Below, piece by piece: positions 11,770 to 25,694 of a stretch of DNA of 64,000 nt. The notes beneath the pieces were generated by a model. That model was given only the letters and a program-made list of their open reading frames with translations. It was not told the DNA's origin and ran no database searches. How positions within the stretch are numbered: the stretch's first letter is position 1; each line of letters starts with the position of its first letter. Origin of the DNA: Rhizopus arrhizus. Taxonomy: Eukaryota > Mucoromycota > Mucoromycetes > Mucorales > Rhizopodaceae. Position numbers and translations under genes: made by a program. The DNA lies in NCBI GenBank assembly GCA_024220505.1, contig JAKZZE010000040.1, positions 62,001 through 126,000 of the forward strand, written 5' to 3'.

Positions 11770-13768
11770 ATGCTACTTGATTCAATTGCTCTTTCAACGC
11801 TTTTACTGTGTACCTGTACGCTGGCGGCTTCCGTAAAGAATGCTGTGGATCCTCTTTCCGCTTGTTATGCTTATAACCATCGAGCTAAAAGGGTCAAGGA
11901 ATCATTCTTGTTTGCTTACAATGGTTATAAAAAATGTGCTTGGGGGCATGATGAACTCTTGCCAGTGAACTGTCAATACTCAGACTCGAGGTAACCAAGC
12001 TTTTTTTTTTTGTCTTTTTTACGTGTCTGACGCTTTTAATATAGAAATCACTGGGGAGGTGTGTGTAAACCAAAAAAAAAAACGATGCTTATTAAACTGA
12101 CTGCTATTATCATTTAGCTACCATTGTGGATGGATTGGATACAATGCTCATCATGGGATTAGAGAAGGAATATAACGAAGCTTTAAGTTTTATTAGTAGC
12201 TTGGATTTTAAAAAATCAGAAACACTTTCTAAAGGATTCGAGACTAACATTCGATACCTTGGTGGTTTACTTGCTGCTAATGACTTGAGACCAAACCACC
12301 TATTGGTTACTAAAGCTGTTGAATTGGCAGAAGCTGCCTTGGTTCCTTTATTTGTCAAGACAACCAGAGGATTAAGGGTACCCTACACCAATATGAACTT
12401 GAATACGTAAGTTTGGAAGACTCTATTTTAATTCAGTATGTAATTAATTTTTCTTAGAGGGAAGCCAGAGGTAGTAAAAGAAATTAATCTTGCAGAATTT
12501 GGAACATATACTATGGAATTCACCAGGTTATCTCAAGTGACGGGGGATCTAAAATATGAAAGGCTTGCTATGAATCTTACAAGGGCTATTATGGCACAAC
12601 CTACAAAACTGCCAGGTCTCTATCCAAATACTTGGACTGTCGATCCATTTTTGCCAGTTGAATCAAGTAAATTTAAATCGAAGGCTTTTTCACATTCACT
12701 CATTTTTTCTTCTCATAACAACAGGTCTTATCAATATAGGTGGTGGCGGTGATAGTTTTTATGAATATTTAATAAAAAATTATCTGTTACAAGAAAGCAA
12801 GGACAGAGATTTATTGACTACTTGGCAAAATTCGGTTGAAAGTATTGAAAAATACTTGCTTTCTCCAACAGCAAAAGACCCTTCAATACAATTCGTTGCT
12901 ATGCTCAACATCAATTCAGTTTATTATGCCTCACAAGAACTGGTATGTTGCTTTTTTTTTTTTTTTTTTACAGCACCAAAAAATATTCTAAATTTCGTTA
13001 GATATGTTTTTGGCCAGGAAACATTTTGCTAGGCATTACCCAGGTTTCAAAGCGAAGCAAGAAAAGAGAATATTTGAAGCTTGCCGACGTGTTTTTTAAA
13101 TCTTGTGTAGAAACATGGATAAAGACAACCACTGGCATTGCTCCTGAAAGTTGGACTTGGACACCTGCGAATGATGCGTTAGAAACAAGACTCAGTCAAG
13201 TGTTTAATAACACTTTAAGCAGAGCTAAAGTGAACATTGAAGAAACGGAGCAAGCACAAAGAGCATTCACTATAAGTAATCCGCTTTATGATTTACGACC
13301 AGGTAAGCTATTATAATGATTCATAAAATAATTCGGCTTAACCTATTAGACGTACAGAAACCATCGAGAGTATATTTTATTACTATCGTCTAACGGGAAA
13401 AAAAATGTATCAGGTAATGATAAGTGGTATCCTATTGTACGAATAATTCACGCTGTTTGTAGGATCTTGCATGGGAATTATACTTGTCTATTGACCGATA
13501 TACAAAAACGGCTTATGGATATACAGCCATCAATAATGTTGACAAAGCACCATCCCCATTAGAAAATTTTCAAGAAAGGTAACAAAAAAAAAACTGATCA
13601 GAAAGATTGTTGACATGAATCGTCTATTCTAGTTTCTTGTTTGCAGAGACAATGAAGTACCTTTATCTCATTTTCACCAACAAGAATTGTGTTTCCTTAG
13701 ACGATTATGTGTTTAACACCGAAGCTCACCCTTTCAAATTACCTCAATCCATTAGATATCAGTACTAG
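11770..13768 (+). CDS. GH47 class I alpha-1,2-mannosidase
   Basis: Nine exons (11770-11990, 12045-12058, 12118-12406, 12458-12666, 12725-12942, 13002-13302, 13358-13413, 13463-13578, 13633-13768) give 519 aa. I chose the ATG at 11770 because the next in-frame codons upstream contain no ATG and it begins a clean signal peptide (MLLDSIALSTLLLCTCTLAA). GH47 hallmarks in order: AYNGYKKCAWGHDELLP, a TIVDGLDTM catalytic block, GGLLAAND, LAEFGTYTMEF, GGGGDSFYEYLIKNYLL, IAPESWTW and ETMKYLYLIF. Enzymes of this family trim mannose from N-glycans in the ER/Golgi or are secreted. Exon 2 is only 14 nt. Compartment cannot be decided from sequence; no C-terminal retention signal is visible. Confidence 0.93.
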
Positions 13769-13923
13769 TATAAAAATAGTAGCAATAACAATAAAAAAAA
13801 AACTGTATTTTTTTATGGAATCCATTTTCTTGTTTAATATATTACAAATTGATAGAATTAGGAAGTCTATAACGCTGTGTGTATCCTCCCTCCAGTTTGT
13901 CTGTTTATGTCTAAAAGGGGTGT

Positions 13924-14339
13924 TTATTTACCGAGTCTCTTTCTTAAGGCACGGGTTCTCTTTCTTAATTTTTTATGTTTATGTTTGTTCATCTTCAAGC
14001 GACGTTTTCTAAGAACACTGGTTAATTCAAATTGTTCTTGAACTTGTGTAAGTGGTGTAGACAATGGTTGAGGGACAGAAGGTGCAGAAAATGGTCGAAG
14101 ATGGGAAACATATTCTGAAATACTGGCCACTGATGGAGTCTCCTTAATGTCTAGTAAGAAATACTTTAATGTGTAAAATTACAAAAAAAAATAAATCTCT
14201 TACTGTAATTGAAAAGTTGAACGGGGCGTGTGTTGGATACTAGGGGTAGTGTAGACACATTGCGTTGTAGATTAACTGCCCTTTTGGGAGTAATGGCTCT
14301 TCGAACCGTATTAATAACTAAACGGCCAGTAAATAACAT
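13924..14339 (-). CDS. Mitochondrial small-subunit protein mS38 (COX24/AURKAIP1 family)
   Basis: Two exons, 14204-14339 and 13924-14150, give 120 aa. The N-terminus (MLFTGRLVINTVRRAITPKR) is Arg-rich and acid-free, as expected for a mitochondrial presequence. The C-terminal 35 residues carry the hallmark basic motif SVLRKRRLKMNKHKHKKLRK of the COX24/mS38 domain. In yeast the protein is needed for COX1 mRNA processing/translation and is a subunit of the mitochondrial ribosome. It is transcribed divergently from RPS18 with 225 bp between start codons, and it is convergent with the mannosidase gene. Confidence 0.92.
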
Positions 14340-14564
14340 TGTATAAGAAAAATGACAGGAAAGCTCTTTCCCCAACCCCTTGGAAATTTTGCCTCTATTT
14401 TTAAGCCACACCCTCTTGAGGTTATCTAAAACAAAATTAGTTCGGTCCGGAACTATTTTTGTGCTATAGACAGGGAAGCAGTAGTAACAAAAAATAAGGT
14501 CAAAGAAGTGCCTCCCTCCTCCAACGGCGAAGTTCCTTCCTTTTTGTTGCAACCTTCACAGACC
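14340..14564. promoter_or_regulatory. Shared divergent promoter of COX24/mS38 and RPS18
   Basis: Only 225 bp separate the start codons of a mitochondrial ribosomal-protein gene (minus) and a cytosolic one (plus). The interval has a GC-richer core (about 14360-14440) and C/T-rich runs. No specific factor site is assigned. Confidence 0.5.
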
Positions 14565-15131
14565 ATGGTACGTTAAGAAAAAAAAAATAAAGAAAACGGA
14601 TGGAAATAGGGAAAACATTGATGGATTATTTACAGATAGATTAACTATAAATCTTTATTATTTCTATAGTCTCTTGTCGTCCCCGAAAGAACTACTTTCC
14701 AACACATTCTTCGTCTTTTGAACACCAACGTTGACGGTCGTGTCAAGATTCAAATCGCTTTGACCTCTGTTAAGGGTGTCGGTCGTCGTTTCGCCAACAT
14801 TGCCTGTAAGAAGGCCGATATTGACCTCACCAAGCGTGCTGGTGAACTTTCCAGTGAAGAATTGGAACGTATTGTCACCATTCTCCAAAACCCTGCTCAA
14901 TACAAGATCCCCAACTGGTTCCTTAACAGACAAAAGGATATTGTTGATGGCAAGTCTAGCCAAGTTATCTCCAACGTTCTTGACACAAAGTACCGTGAAG
15001 ATCTTGAACGCTTAAAGAAGATCCGTGCTCACCGTGGTCTCCGTCACTACTGGGGTGTCCGTGTCCGTGGTCAACACACCAAGACTACCGGTCGTCGTGG
15101 ACGTACCGTTGGTGTCTCCAAGAAGAAATAG
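14565..15131 (+). CDS. 40S ribosomal protein uS13 (RPS18)
   Basis: Exon 1 holds only the ATG (14565-14567), followed by a 102-nt intron and exon 2 at 14670-15131; product 154 aa. The sequence is near-identical in plan to eukaryotic RPS18: [42 protein letters not shown] and the basic C-terminal [20 protein letters not shown]. It sits in the head of the small subunit and contacts the P-site tRNA and large subunit. Codon use is strongly biased to C-ending codons, as expected for a highly expressed gene. A start codon isolated on its own exon, as in many ribosomal-protein genes, permits intron-dependent regulation. Confidence 0.97.
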
Positions 15132-15715
15132 TAAGTAAAAGGATGTGTGGGGATAAGAAGGAAAAGAGACTTACTTTATTTAGAACATCTCGTCTACTTG
15201 GATATTGCTTTTGGGTTTTTACTTTTGGGTTTAGCTCAGGCATTATAAAATAAAAGTTATTTTTATTAATTCAATTTTGCCAAAGGATTTTTTTTATACA
15301 GTTGAAGGGTTACTGAAGGAACTATGAGTTTTATTTTATAAATTTTTTGGATTCAGCTTGTATGGATTTGCTTCTTTTTGATTCATATCGCAGTATGGGC
15401 ATGTGCTGTTCAATGTAATGTTAAAATTAAAATTCAGTAAAGTTTTTAGCTAGACGATAGTAAAGCTAATCTTCACTATATAAAAAGCATCGTCTGTGGT
15501 TTATCTATCTCATAAAGTCTGACCGACTGGTCATGTTTGATCAATTCATAAGCCGTTTTATACACACTAAACTTTCTTTTGATTGGCATCGCTGCATGAT
15601 TAATTTTTTTTATTAACGATTCATAATAAACTGTTTACATTTTAAAGAACAAAGTAGTTACTCTGAGAAGAGAACCATTTAACACAAAGTGATATATTGA
15701 ATAAAAGATGCTTGT
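15132..15715. other. Intergenic between convergent RPS18 and SAH1
   Basis: No gene. Holds the 3' ends of both genes; AT-rich with several AATAAA-like motifs (for example 15250, 15700). Confidence 0.5.
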
Positions 15716-17241
<1,526 letters not shown>

Positions 17242-17842
17242 GATTATGTGAGTAAGAAAGAAAAAATTGTAAAGTCTAGTAGTCTTTTTTATTGCAAATC
17301 ATGAAAAATTTTACCTTAATTTATCCAATCAAAGAGAAGGATCTGAGAATAAGCTATCCCCAGTCTTATTTTCCATTGGCCAAATGCTTGATGAATCTCA
17401 TCTCCTACAGCGCAGTGTAACGTTATTATGCAGTGCGGCTGGTAAATTCTGTCTGAGTTTTGTTTTTGTAAAAGGAGGGTTTTATTCCTGTGCACCAAGG
17501 CGTACAGTCAGGCTGGTGGATACAGTTGATCCAATAAATTATGTTGTCCGGGCCGAACAAAATGTCACCCAATCAAAAATACAATGTTACTTAATTAGAA
17601 GTAAAGTGGCGGCCAATAAGGAATTAAATTTCGCTCTCACAGGAACAAAATGTCGTTCAATCAGAAATAAGTTTTCGCTGCCATAGGAATAAAATGTCCC
17701 CTCTTAGTTTTTCTGAGGAAGCTTTTGATTATCTTTTTCTTATAATGTCTATTGTAGCCTTACGAGATGAAGAACTCTTTTTTTTTATGAAGATGGACAA
17801 AATAATATTTATAATGAAAACGGTCAATTAACGTATGATCCT
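17242..17842. repeat. Short repeats next to a Tc1-like remnant
   Basis: Three near-repeats of a GGAAYAAAATGTC core occur at about 17554, 17640 and 17687, two followed by CCAATCA or TTCAATCAGAAATAAG. CCAAT-type motifs are at 17325, 17371 and 17612. The repeats probably are subterminal or terminal repeats of the adjoining transposase pseudogene. The first part also holds the SAH1 promoter. Confidence 0.4.
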
Positions 17843-18535
17843 ATGGAAGATATGTCAACTATCGACGATCCCAATATTGTTCTTGAAACTTTGGTTGATC
17901 ATTCTTTTTATATGAAGAATAAGCCATTGGAAAAACAACCAACTGAAAACAAAAAGTCAACTACTTCAAAGCCAGTGAAAGTTGCCTCAAAGAGGACAAA
18001 TGCAGACTATAGCATTAATCAGAGGACGACGTTCATCGATCGTATGATCGAATTACCTGTGGGACAGAGGTATGCCGCTGTGGTCGGGAGAATTAGGTGT
18101 CGAAGAACGAACTGCTCAGCGATGGTGGAGAAGCTAGGAAGAGACTGGCGAAGTGCCGATCAAAAAATCAACCAGAAATCCAGGACGCCCAAATAAATTT
18201 ACAGAGGAACACAAAGCTCACGTCTTGGACCTCGTTGATGACGATCCACAGGTTACTGTTTGTGATGTAGTTGAAAGTTTGACTAAATCCTTTGAGGATT
18301 TTTCGCTTACAAATCAGCCATTCATAAGCACATGAACGAAACTTGTAACCTGTCAGTCAAAAAACCATATTTCGAGTCTGAGAAACGCAATAGTCCTGAA
18401 AACCTACAAGAGAGATACGAGTGGTTTATGAAATGGAAGGATTCATATGCTGACTTCACGAGAAACTGTATTTTCATTGATGAATCAGGGTTTCATATCA
18501 ATATGCGAAAGAATTACGCATAGTCTAGAAAATCA
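17843..18535 (+). pseudogene. Tc1/mariner-type transposase remnant
   Basis: Three overlapping frames together cover a transposase: an N-terminal HTH region (NQRTTFIDRMIELPVGQRYA, then ERTAQRWW-like in another frame at about 18110), PGRPNKFTEEHKAHVLDL in the next frame, and a DDE segment with CIFIDESGFHINMRKNYA ending in TAG at 18523 where a Trp-Ser is usual. At least two frameshifts and one nonsense codon separate the pieces, and the C-terminal DDE part is missing. Such elements are abundant in Mucorales genomes. It is dead. Confidence 0.8.
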
Positions 18536-19668
18536 GAGCGTGCGGCTTTAAGCTAACTAGTGCACCAGACAACTACGTCGAATAAAATTGTCTAGTAGAC
18601 AAAATATTTCTTATTTTAGACACACATATGCCATCATTAATTTTACTTAAACTAGGGCTATAGGACTTATTCGTCATCAATTTTTTTTTTCTTTTCTTTT
18701 AACCATTTCAAACGACAATTATATATTCTACTTTTATAACTTTATTATAAATTGCTACCAAACTAAATATCTTTATGTTAGGGTACGTCTCTGTTCAGCA
18801 TGTCCTGATCCCTACTCTAAAAGAAACATCTTATTGCTGTGCAATCCTAGCAATCCTTATTGATTAACAGCAAAAACAAGACAAATGATTTTAAGATAAG
18901 TCCTTATTTTACGTTTCTATACTTTTTTGTATTTGAAAAACACAATGGTAAAGTACACATTTACCCTGCCCTACGCCGGAGAAATTTGTGGCTGCAGTTT
19001 GTCTTTAACTAGACACCCAGCTACGAGTGGGAAGCTGTCTTTTTCCTCGAATACAAGGAATAACAAAAGGAGTTTTCTATAGCGGAAAACATGCTCAATA
19101 AATCCTTTAAGAACGATCCTAATCTTAAAGAAGTTGCTAAAATGAGGTATTAAATTATTTCTGTGATCTTATGTGCATTCTCTGGCAAATGTGATTACAC
19201 ATTTGTTAGGAGAAGCTCGTGATACTGACGAATTTTCTTCGTTTCATACAAAAAAAAAGAGTATTCTTCGGTCAGAGTGAAAAGTGAAGACTTTGTCAAG
19301 CTCTTGAGTTGCTATTGTTTAAATTCTTTTGATGGTATTTGCTCAATCACAAATGAATTGCAGCTTTCCCTGTTTGTCTACCTCAGTATAGATACATTGC
19401 ATAATGAAGATGCACCTATTCGAGCTTTAAACGCAACACAAACTACTTTGACATGCCATTACCAGTACATCATGATAAAAAATATTATTTAGCATCGTCA
19501 ATGCAACACTTTAACATACGTGCTTAAATGTTTATTTGCTTGTTTATTTTTGCAAAGAAATAGACAAAGATAAGCTACTTAATAATTATAATGATGAAAA
19601 AATACACATAATAAACTGCAATAACGTAATACATGTAAAATATTTGAATTGAGAAGGAGATGAGCTGT
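18536..19668. other. Intergenic, no clear gene
   Basis: AT-rich. A small open frame (plus strand 19277-19492, MKSEDFVKLLSCYC...) has no recognised motif and no intron support. Nothing else supportable. Confidence 0.4.
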
Positions 19669-21966
19669 TTACCTTTGAGGACTGTTTGAACTACTTCGGA
19701 GGCTGTCCACAACTTCTTTGGGATGTTTGCCTTCATTTAACCTTATGATGACTGGTTTAACAACACTTGATAACAAAGTCTCAGCTGATATCTGTTCGTT
19801 GTTAATCGTTACTTCTTGCAGCTGACTTCTGTGTTCTTTTTGAAGTCCTTCGATGCTATCCAAGGTCTCCCTCAATAACTCCTAAAGAAACTTGGTCAGT
19901 GACCATTACAGTTGAAATGAATTAGAAACTCTTATCTTACTGTCAAGTTTAAATGGAATCGAACATAGGAGATCAAATCATCAGCCATGCTGTTGATGTT
20001 CACAGGAATGGTGGCCTTTTGCTCCTTTGTCATGATATAAACTCCAGGTTCCGGAGTCATCATTGTCCAGTGTTTAATTGCGTGGTCTATTAAACCAAAA
20101 TTAAGTTGGTTGCTATTGACCTATGCATCGAAAAAATATTACTATTATTACCATGAACGTGAATGAAGTGAAATTTAAAAGATTCAAATGATCCGTGACT
20201 ATATTTGCAGGCGAGAGTCTTCAATATAGCAAGAAGCCCAAACATGGCTTTGGTATGATCAAAGGCAATCTTGTTTTGAGTTGCTTGACCCAGAGCAGAA
20301 GAAACCTCAAGAAGCAAAAGTTCTTGCTTGTCAGCATTAATTCTTACTTTGCCATCTGCATAGTATTTGAAACGATTGTCAAGTAATCCTTGCTTGTTTA
20401 GTTGTTCAGTCATAGAAGTCAATTCAATTTCTCCGGGCATATAAGTAATGTCATACTTTTTATTACGAAGCATACAAGAACATACTTGCAAACAAGGCTT
20501 TATCAAATTACTGTTGAGGCATGCCTCAGATTCAGACAAAGTATCACCTACATCGTCATAAATCTCTTCACCACTATAACATAAAAATGGTAATGTTGTC
20601 AGTAAAAATCTATAATTACATTTTTGCAACTTACAATAACATAAAAAAGTCAACTAGTACTTTCTTCTCAACTGCACTACCCTCAGCAGAACGTAAGACT
20701 TCTGAGATATTTGCAGATAATAAAGTGAGAAAAAGAAAGGAAAATAGTACTTGAAAACTAGTGAATGAGTCTCTATGTAACCTCTTTATTAGATTTCAAG
20801 ACGAGAGAGAGAACCCATTTAATCAAACTACGCCTTTATATAGAAAATAAAATTATTCAGGGACCGAAGTGAGTTCAAGGTCAATTTTAGTATTGAGCTT
20901 GAACAATATAAACATTGTATATGAGCTTTTAAGGAATATGTAATAAGTAATATTATGTATCCAGTACTTGTTATTTCTTATATAAGATCTGAGTAATCTC
21001 ATACGAATAATAAGTATTTAATGAGGTAAATACGACAACTTCAATAGATTCCAGCATATGATTACGATTGGTCTATTAATTGACAGATTAGTAGCTCTGA
21101 TTATTATTTGAATCGTCTTTACATATACTTACTGATTGAATTATATTCTTGATCGTCTCCTTGTAACTATTACTGATATTATATTGCTTGATCGCTGTAG
21201 TTTCGTACCTCATTCGGGTATAAAGATCTTCTGGAAGAGATGAACGGCGGCGTAAATCAATCCCGTACCAAATTACACCATGCTTTTCTGGGCTATATTA
21301 CTTTGTTAATTTTCAGAATAAATGATGAGTATTCGTATGTTAGTACCTGAGAGATGGAAGATATTTGTTATTTTGAGCATTATTTAGAAACTCCTTCCAG
21401 TCTTGCCAGATGTTCTTTCTTGATTCAGTTTCATCTTCTTCAACATCACTTCCAGACATAACAGAACGATCATCATTACTACTTGTAGCTACACTTATCT
21501 TTAGCTTCTTCTGTACACATTCGTCTTCTTCATGAGCTACTTCTTGCATCATCGATGATTTCAGTATTGCCTATATTAATCCTTAGCGATACAAATACAT
21601 ATGTACAAATAATACTTCCTATATTCTTACTTTGGCCGACTTCTGCTTGATACCACTATTTTTAAAGTCATCTGCAACTTCATAGAATCTTTTCAATGCA
21701 ACTTTGCCGGATTTAGTCTATATAAAGTTACAACAGAAATTTGATTTTGTTTTTTTAAAAAAAAAAAAAAGCTATCATACTTCGTTGAAACGGCTCAGAG
21801 TATTCAACATCGTTTCAGCAATGGTACCAGAAACAATCAATTTTTTCAGGTTGTTCGCGTCTTTCAATAGATAGTTATGCGCTACGCGTCTCGTCAATAC
21901 TGAATCCTTTTCATAAAGATCACTTAAGTAGGTTATAGCCTTCCAACCACAGTTATTATATATGAA
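19669..21966 (-). CDS. Uncharacterised Mucorales-type family protein, 5' end unclear
   Basis: Exons in order: 21781-21966, 21631-21717, 21347-21570, 21133-21292, a block ending near 20640, 20160-20620, 19941-20120 and 19669-19881. Most junctions are in frame. Conserved blocks: PEKHGVIWYGIDLRRR, YADGKVRI, LLLLEVSSALG, FDHTKAMFGLL, FIHVHG and GLIDHAIKHWTMMTPEPGVY. The same block order is seen in the gene at 62588-63934 and the fragment at 8985-9380. There is no in-frame ATG at the beginning: the frame starts only 40 bp after the ELMO stop at 22009, so the 5' exon may be lost. The junctions near 20640 and 20130 are uncertain. No catalytic motif is recognised. Confidence 0.55.
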
Positions 21967-22008
21967 CAAAAGCTTGCCAACTTTTTTTTTTTTGGCTTGT
22001 TTATATTT

Positions 22009-24405
22009 TTATTCAATTGTGTTATAAAAGAAACCTGATCCCAAACCAGGTGGAACCGGGGGAATTTCTACTGCACTGTGTGGTATTTCTACTCTATCCC
22101 CAGCAATTTGCAATAGCTTCACTTTGACACCAACCTCAGTTAATGTATGAAACAGTTCTGCGGTCTCTTTGCTTGCGAATCTTTTGTCCAGTAGCATGCT
22201 GAACCCATCTTTCCACTCTGCTGCTTCTGCAGCAGAAGAACAGTGAAATTCGGCTAATGGGACGTTTTTGTCGTTATAAAGTGCAAAAGATAAATTGCCC
22301 GTGTTGTTGTTGATTGGCTCTGTCAGGGTCCCTGTAGGAGAGGATCCGGTCATGCTGAGCCCTGGGTATCTTTGTATCTGTTTTATTTCATAAACTGAGC
22401 TCAGTTCGATCCGATTGGTTAATTTGTCGAAAGATCGCAACACTGGAGGGAATTTATCAGAAAAGTCACCAAATAGAATTGTCTTTTGGGATGTGCTTAG
22501 CTTGTAATATCTCCATTTTTTTCCAGAAGTTGTAGATGACATGAGCCCATTTGTTGATAAACTGGCAGAGGATGGCGATGATAGCAATGGATTATTGTTA
22601 GAGTTGGGTATCACAGATATTCTGTTATTTAAAAATGGACAAGGAAACCATGCGCCTTCTAATAAGCAACTGATTCGCTGTTTTTTTAAAAATTCATAAG
22701 ATTGCTTGGATAATCTTGATCGTAAATTACTAAAAAAAAGAAGAGAGTTAAATATGTTCATCAATCACTTATTCTCTTACCTTATCGCGTCTCTTCCTAG
22801 TAAATCATCAGCCCATTCTAATTCTTTAAGTCTACGATCTCTTATCATTTGATAGGGTGCCCCAAACATGCTTCTATCAAACTCTTGGATATCTTTTACT
22901 GCTGCATTATTCAACGTGGCTCGTAATTGACTTCGTACTAGTGCGGATACTTTTGAGAAATCGAAAGTTGTGGCTTCCATTTCATGAAATATTCTAAAAA
23001 AAGTTTGCAAGGTGGTTGAATGTACATGGTTAAAATCAAGAATCAATTGCTGAAAGACGGCTGGTGTATCTAAACAACATATGATTTAATGATATCTTCA
23101 AGTGGCTGTCATAAAACTTACTTGATGAACTTACGCTCCAGTGACTACACAATAATTCCGTCACTTCAATGCTTGCCTTTGCAAATGGACATCGTTTCCC
23201 TTCTGGACGATGTATTTGTTCTAGAATAAGCTATATTGCAATTAGTTAAAACCTCCGATTCATCTCACTACTCACCTTTGAAAATAAGTCTAGATTGTTC
23301 ATAACAAACAGATGCATTTGTTCAAGACCAAAAACACCTGTCCTTCTAAATTCACGTTGTGGCACTTCTGTCTAATAAGAATTGATTCGTCTTTAAGAAC
23401 AAAAATTCTCAAGTGTTTTATATACCGAAAAACCAATTTTTTTCCATTTTTTGAGGCCAACTCCAGTGATATGATCTACTTTGGCTGCATTCCATATATC
23501 TTTCAACATGCTGACATGATAATCATTGTGACTTGTAACAGCTATATTTTGTCTTTTGTTAATATTTTGCAAGTAAACAGTTTGATAGTCAAGTATCATT
23601 AATTTCAATGCATCTGTAGGATGATTTTTCATTAATTTCTATGTAAAAACATGGTTAAGGTAAATTCACATATTATTCCTCTATCTTACCAATATATTCT
23701 TTTTCAGTGCAGATTTATCAAAAACTCCTGTCAGCTCACTTCGATGCTCGTCTGTGGCATGTCTCAGCATGGCTATTAAGAGCGATAAACTTGAAGTGGA
23801 CAATAAATATTCTGGACTCAGTAGTCGGTCTACTAATATCTTGATCAAATCTGGTTCGCCTATCATTGCCCTGTGGATCGTTGGATATCCAAAACACGAA
23901 ACGCCCGTTTTCTCTTCTTGCAACTCATTCGCGCAAACTAACTTTTCTAAAATGGCAGTCGCAGGTCGAGCAATGGTTGACAGAGGCTGGGTGACTACGA
24001 TATTTGCAATGTAAGCAACAAATACGTCATCCAGTGTGTCCCAGCCGGTATTGTGCTCCATAAGCGAAAGAAAAGAATTGAGTGCATAAGCTAATGTGTT
24101 GCCGCTCGAACTTTGAATGATTTCACATAAAGATACAAGTCCTCCTCTTTCCAAGAACTCGGTTGCGAAATCTTTTTCCTAAATTTGATAAAAAGTAAGA
24201 TTACCTATTACAAGAATAAAACCTTTTTTTTTACTTTAAGATATTTCTGTAAAGAAAAAGTAGCAATCTTTAAAGACTTGTCGTCTAAAGGTGTCATGGG
24301 CTGGTTTGTGTTGTCTAAAAAGTTGAAACTTGAAGAAAGTCTTTTTACCACATACTCTGCCTCTTGTGGTGTAGGCTGTTTGTCTAAATCATAGACTTTT
24401 GCCAT
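22009..24405 (-). CDS. ELMO/CED-12 family protein
   Basis: Seven exons (24235-24405, 23690-24178, 23426-23638, 23276-23371, 23122-23230, 22781-23069, 22009-22729) give 695 aa. The order is that of animal ELMO1-3 (about 720 aa). First comes an armadillo-like N-terminal half (LSTIARPATAILEKLVCANE, SLLIAMLRHATDEHR). Next is the ELMO domain (HITGVGLKKWKKIGFS, FRRTGVFGLEQMHLFV). Last is a C-terminal PH domain (KWRYYKLSTSQKTILFGDF, PLAEFHCSSAAEAAEWKDGF) and a Pro-rich tail (IPPVPPGLGSG). In animals ELMO binds DOCK-type Rac GEFs and RhoG to steer actin. The Pro-rich end suggests an SH3 partner such as a DOCK protein here too. Confidence 0.9.
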
Positions 24406-25340
24406 TCGTGTTGTTAAATAAAGGAGAAAAAAAAAAAAGTTCGCACGTGGTTATAAGCATAAAAAAATACAGTGCTTTATATTGTGTGCGATTATCTAAT
24501 AACTTTTACATACACACAAAATGTCAACAAAATTTATAATCAAATTAATTTATTACCAATTTGTCAAAGAACAGCATGAACACTTTCAAGGAGGGACCCG
24601 TTTATCGTGTTACTAAGACTTTCTATTGCGCAAATGCCATTCACTAAAAAAATGAAGGGTGTCGTTTTATATTCTTTATTTACAAATTATATAAAAAAAA
24701 CATATTCTATAGCTCTTGACATATAAATCATTTTTTATAATTGACTTTATTTCAATCAATATTATAATACATGTGTAACCAGTACATTATTTCTTTTTTA
24801 TTTACAGTCAGGCTTATTGAATTTGGCACTTTCTTAAAAATAATTGGCCTAAAGTCAAAAATAAATGTCTCTTTTGCTCTTCCGTTTGTGTTGGATGTGG
24901 TCTTATACTTCACAATCTTGGCGTGTTGCTCAAGTTGTTCCGATATAGGCTTAAAAGCCCCTACAAAAAAAATAAATAAGAAGAAACGTTATGATATGCC
25001 TTCCAGAGATTGTAATAGACATCCCTGGTGTGATTTATACCAACTTTTCTAGTTCTGTAGTTGTGAAGACGCCATATAACGGTCAAAATCATTGATCTGA
25101 CAGCTTTATCGACATAAATTTCATGCGAAGTCGCCCAAAAAGTCTTATATTGCACGTATTTAAATGAGATATTATCATCATACATGTTATTTTATTCATA
25201 AGTTTGAGCTTTTTTTACTTTCATACGTTTTCAATTATCTTTGTGGGGTATTAAATGATTTAAGACAAAAACTTGAACGTAAAGGATTTGAGTTGGAAGC
25301 AGATGATTTAAAAAAATTTAAACAAGAATCACAAGAGATA
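24406..25340. other. Intergenic, no clear gene
   Basis: AT-rich. A plus-strand open frame 25164-25409 (ending ...FFGFDQNVKSIIQAVQIKQ) overlaps the end of the minus-strand pseudogene and is probably its shadow. Confidence 0.4.
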
Positions 25341-25594
25341 TCAAGAAGTTTTTTTGGTTTTGATCAAAACGTCAAAAGCATTATCCAAGCGGTTCAAATC
25401 AAGCAGTGAATGAGGAATCAGAAATTCACCAAGTTTGTATAGTCTGTATAGGTGTGTAAAGCTCAAATCCATAGCATAAGCCGTGCCTTTATGCCCTGAG
25501 AACATAATATTAGCCACATATACCACCGGAATCCCATTCACTTACCTCCAATTAGGATTCCAATTACAAAGATATCATTGGGACAATTTAAATA

Positions 25595-25694
25595 CACTAT
25601 TTCCAGATATTAAAGTCGCCGTGACTTGTCGCAATTGCATATAAATTGTATTATAAAACTTTACAAAATGCGACTTTGATTTCTGGAAATAGTG
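25595..25694. mobile_element. MITE copy 1 (100 bp, TA target duplication)
   Basis: Terminal inverted repeats of about 25 bp with two mismatches: CACTATTTCCAGATATTAAA on the left and the complement of GATTTCTGGAAATAGTG on the right, each continuing into AAAGTCGC/GCGACTTT. TA dinucleotides flank it at 25593-25594 and 25695-25696, as for Tc1/mariner-related MITEs. It has no coding capacity. Removing the element with one TA restores the reading frame of the host exon. Confidence 0.85.
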
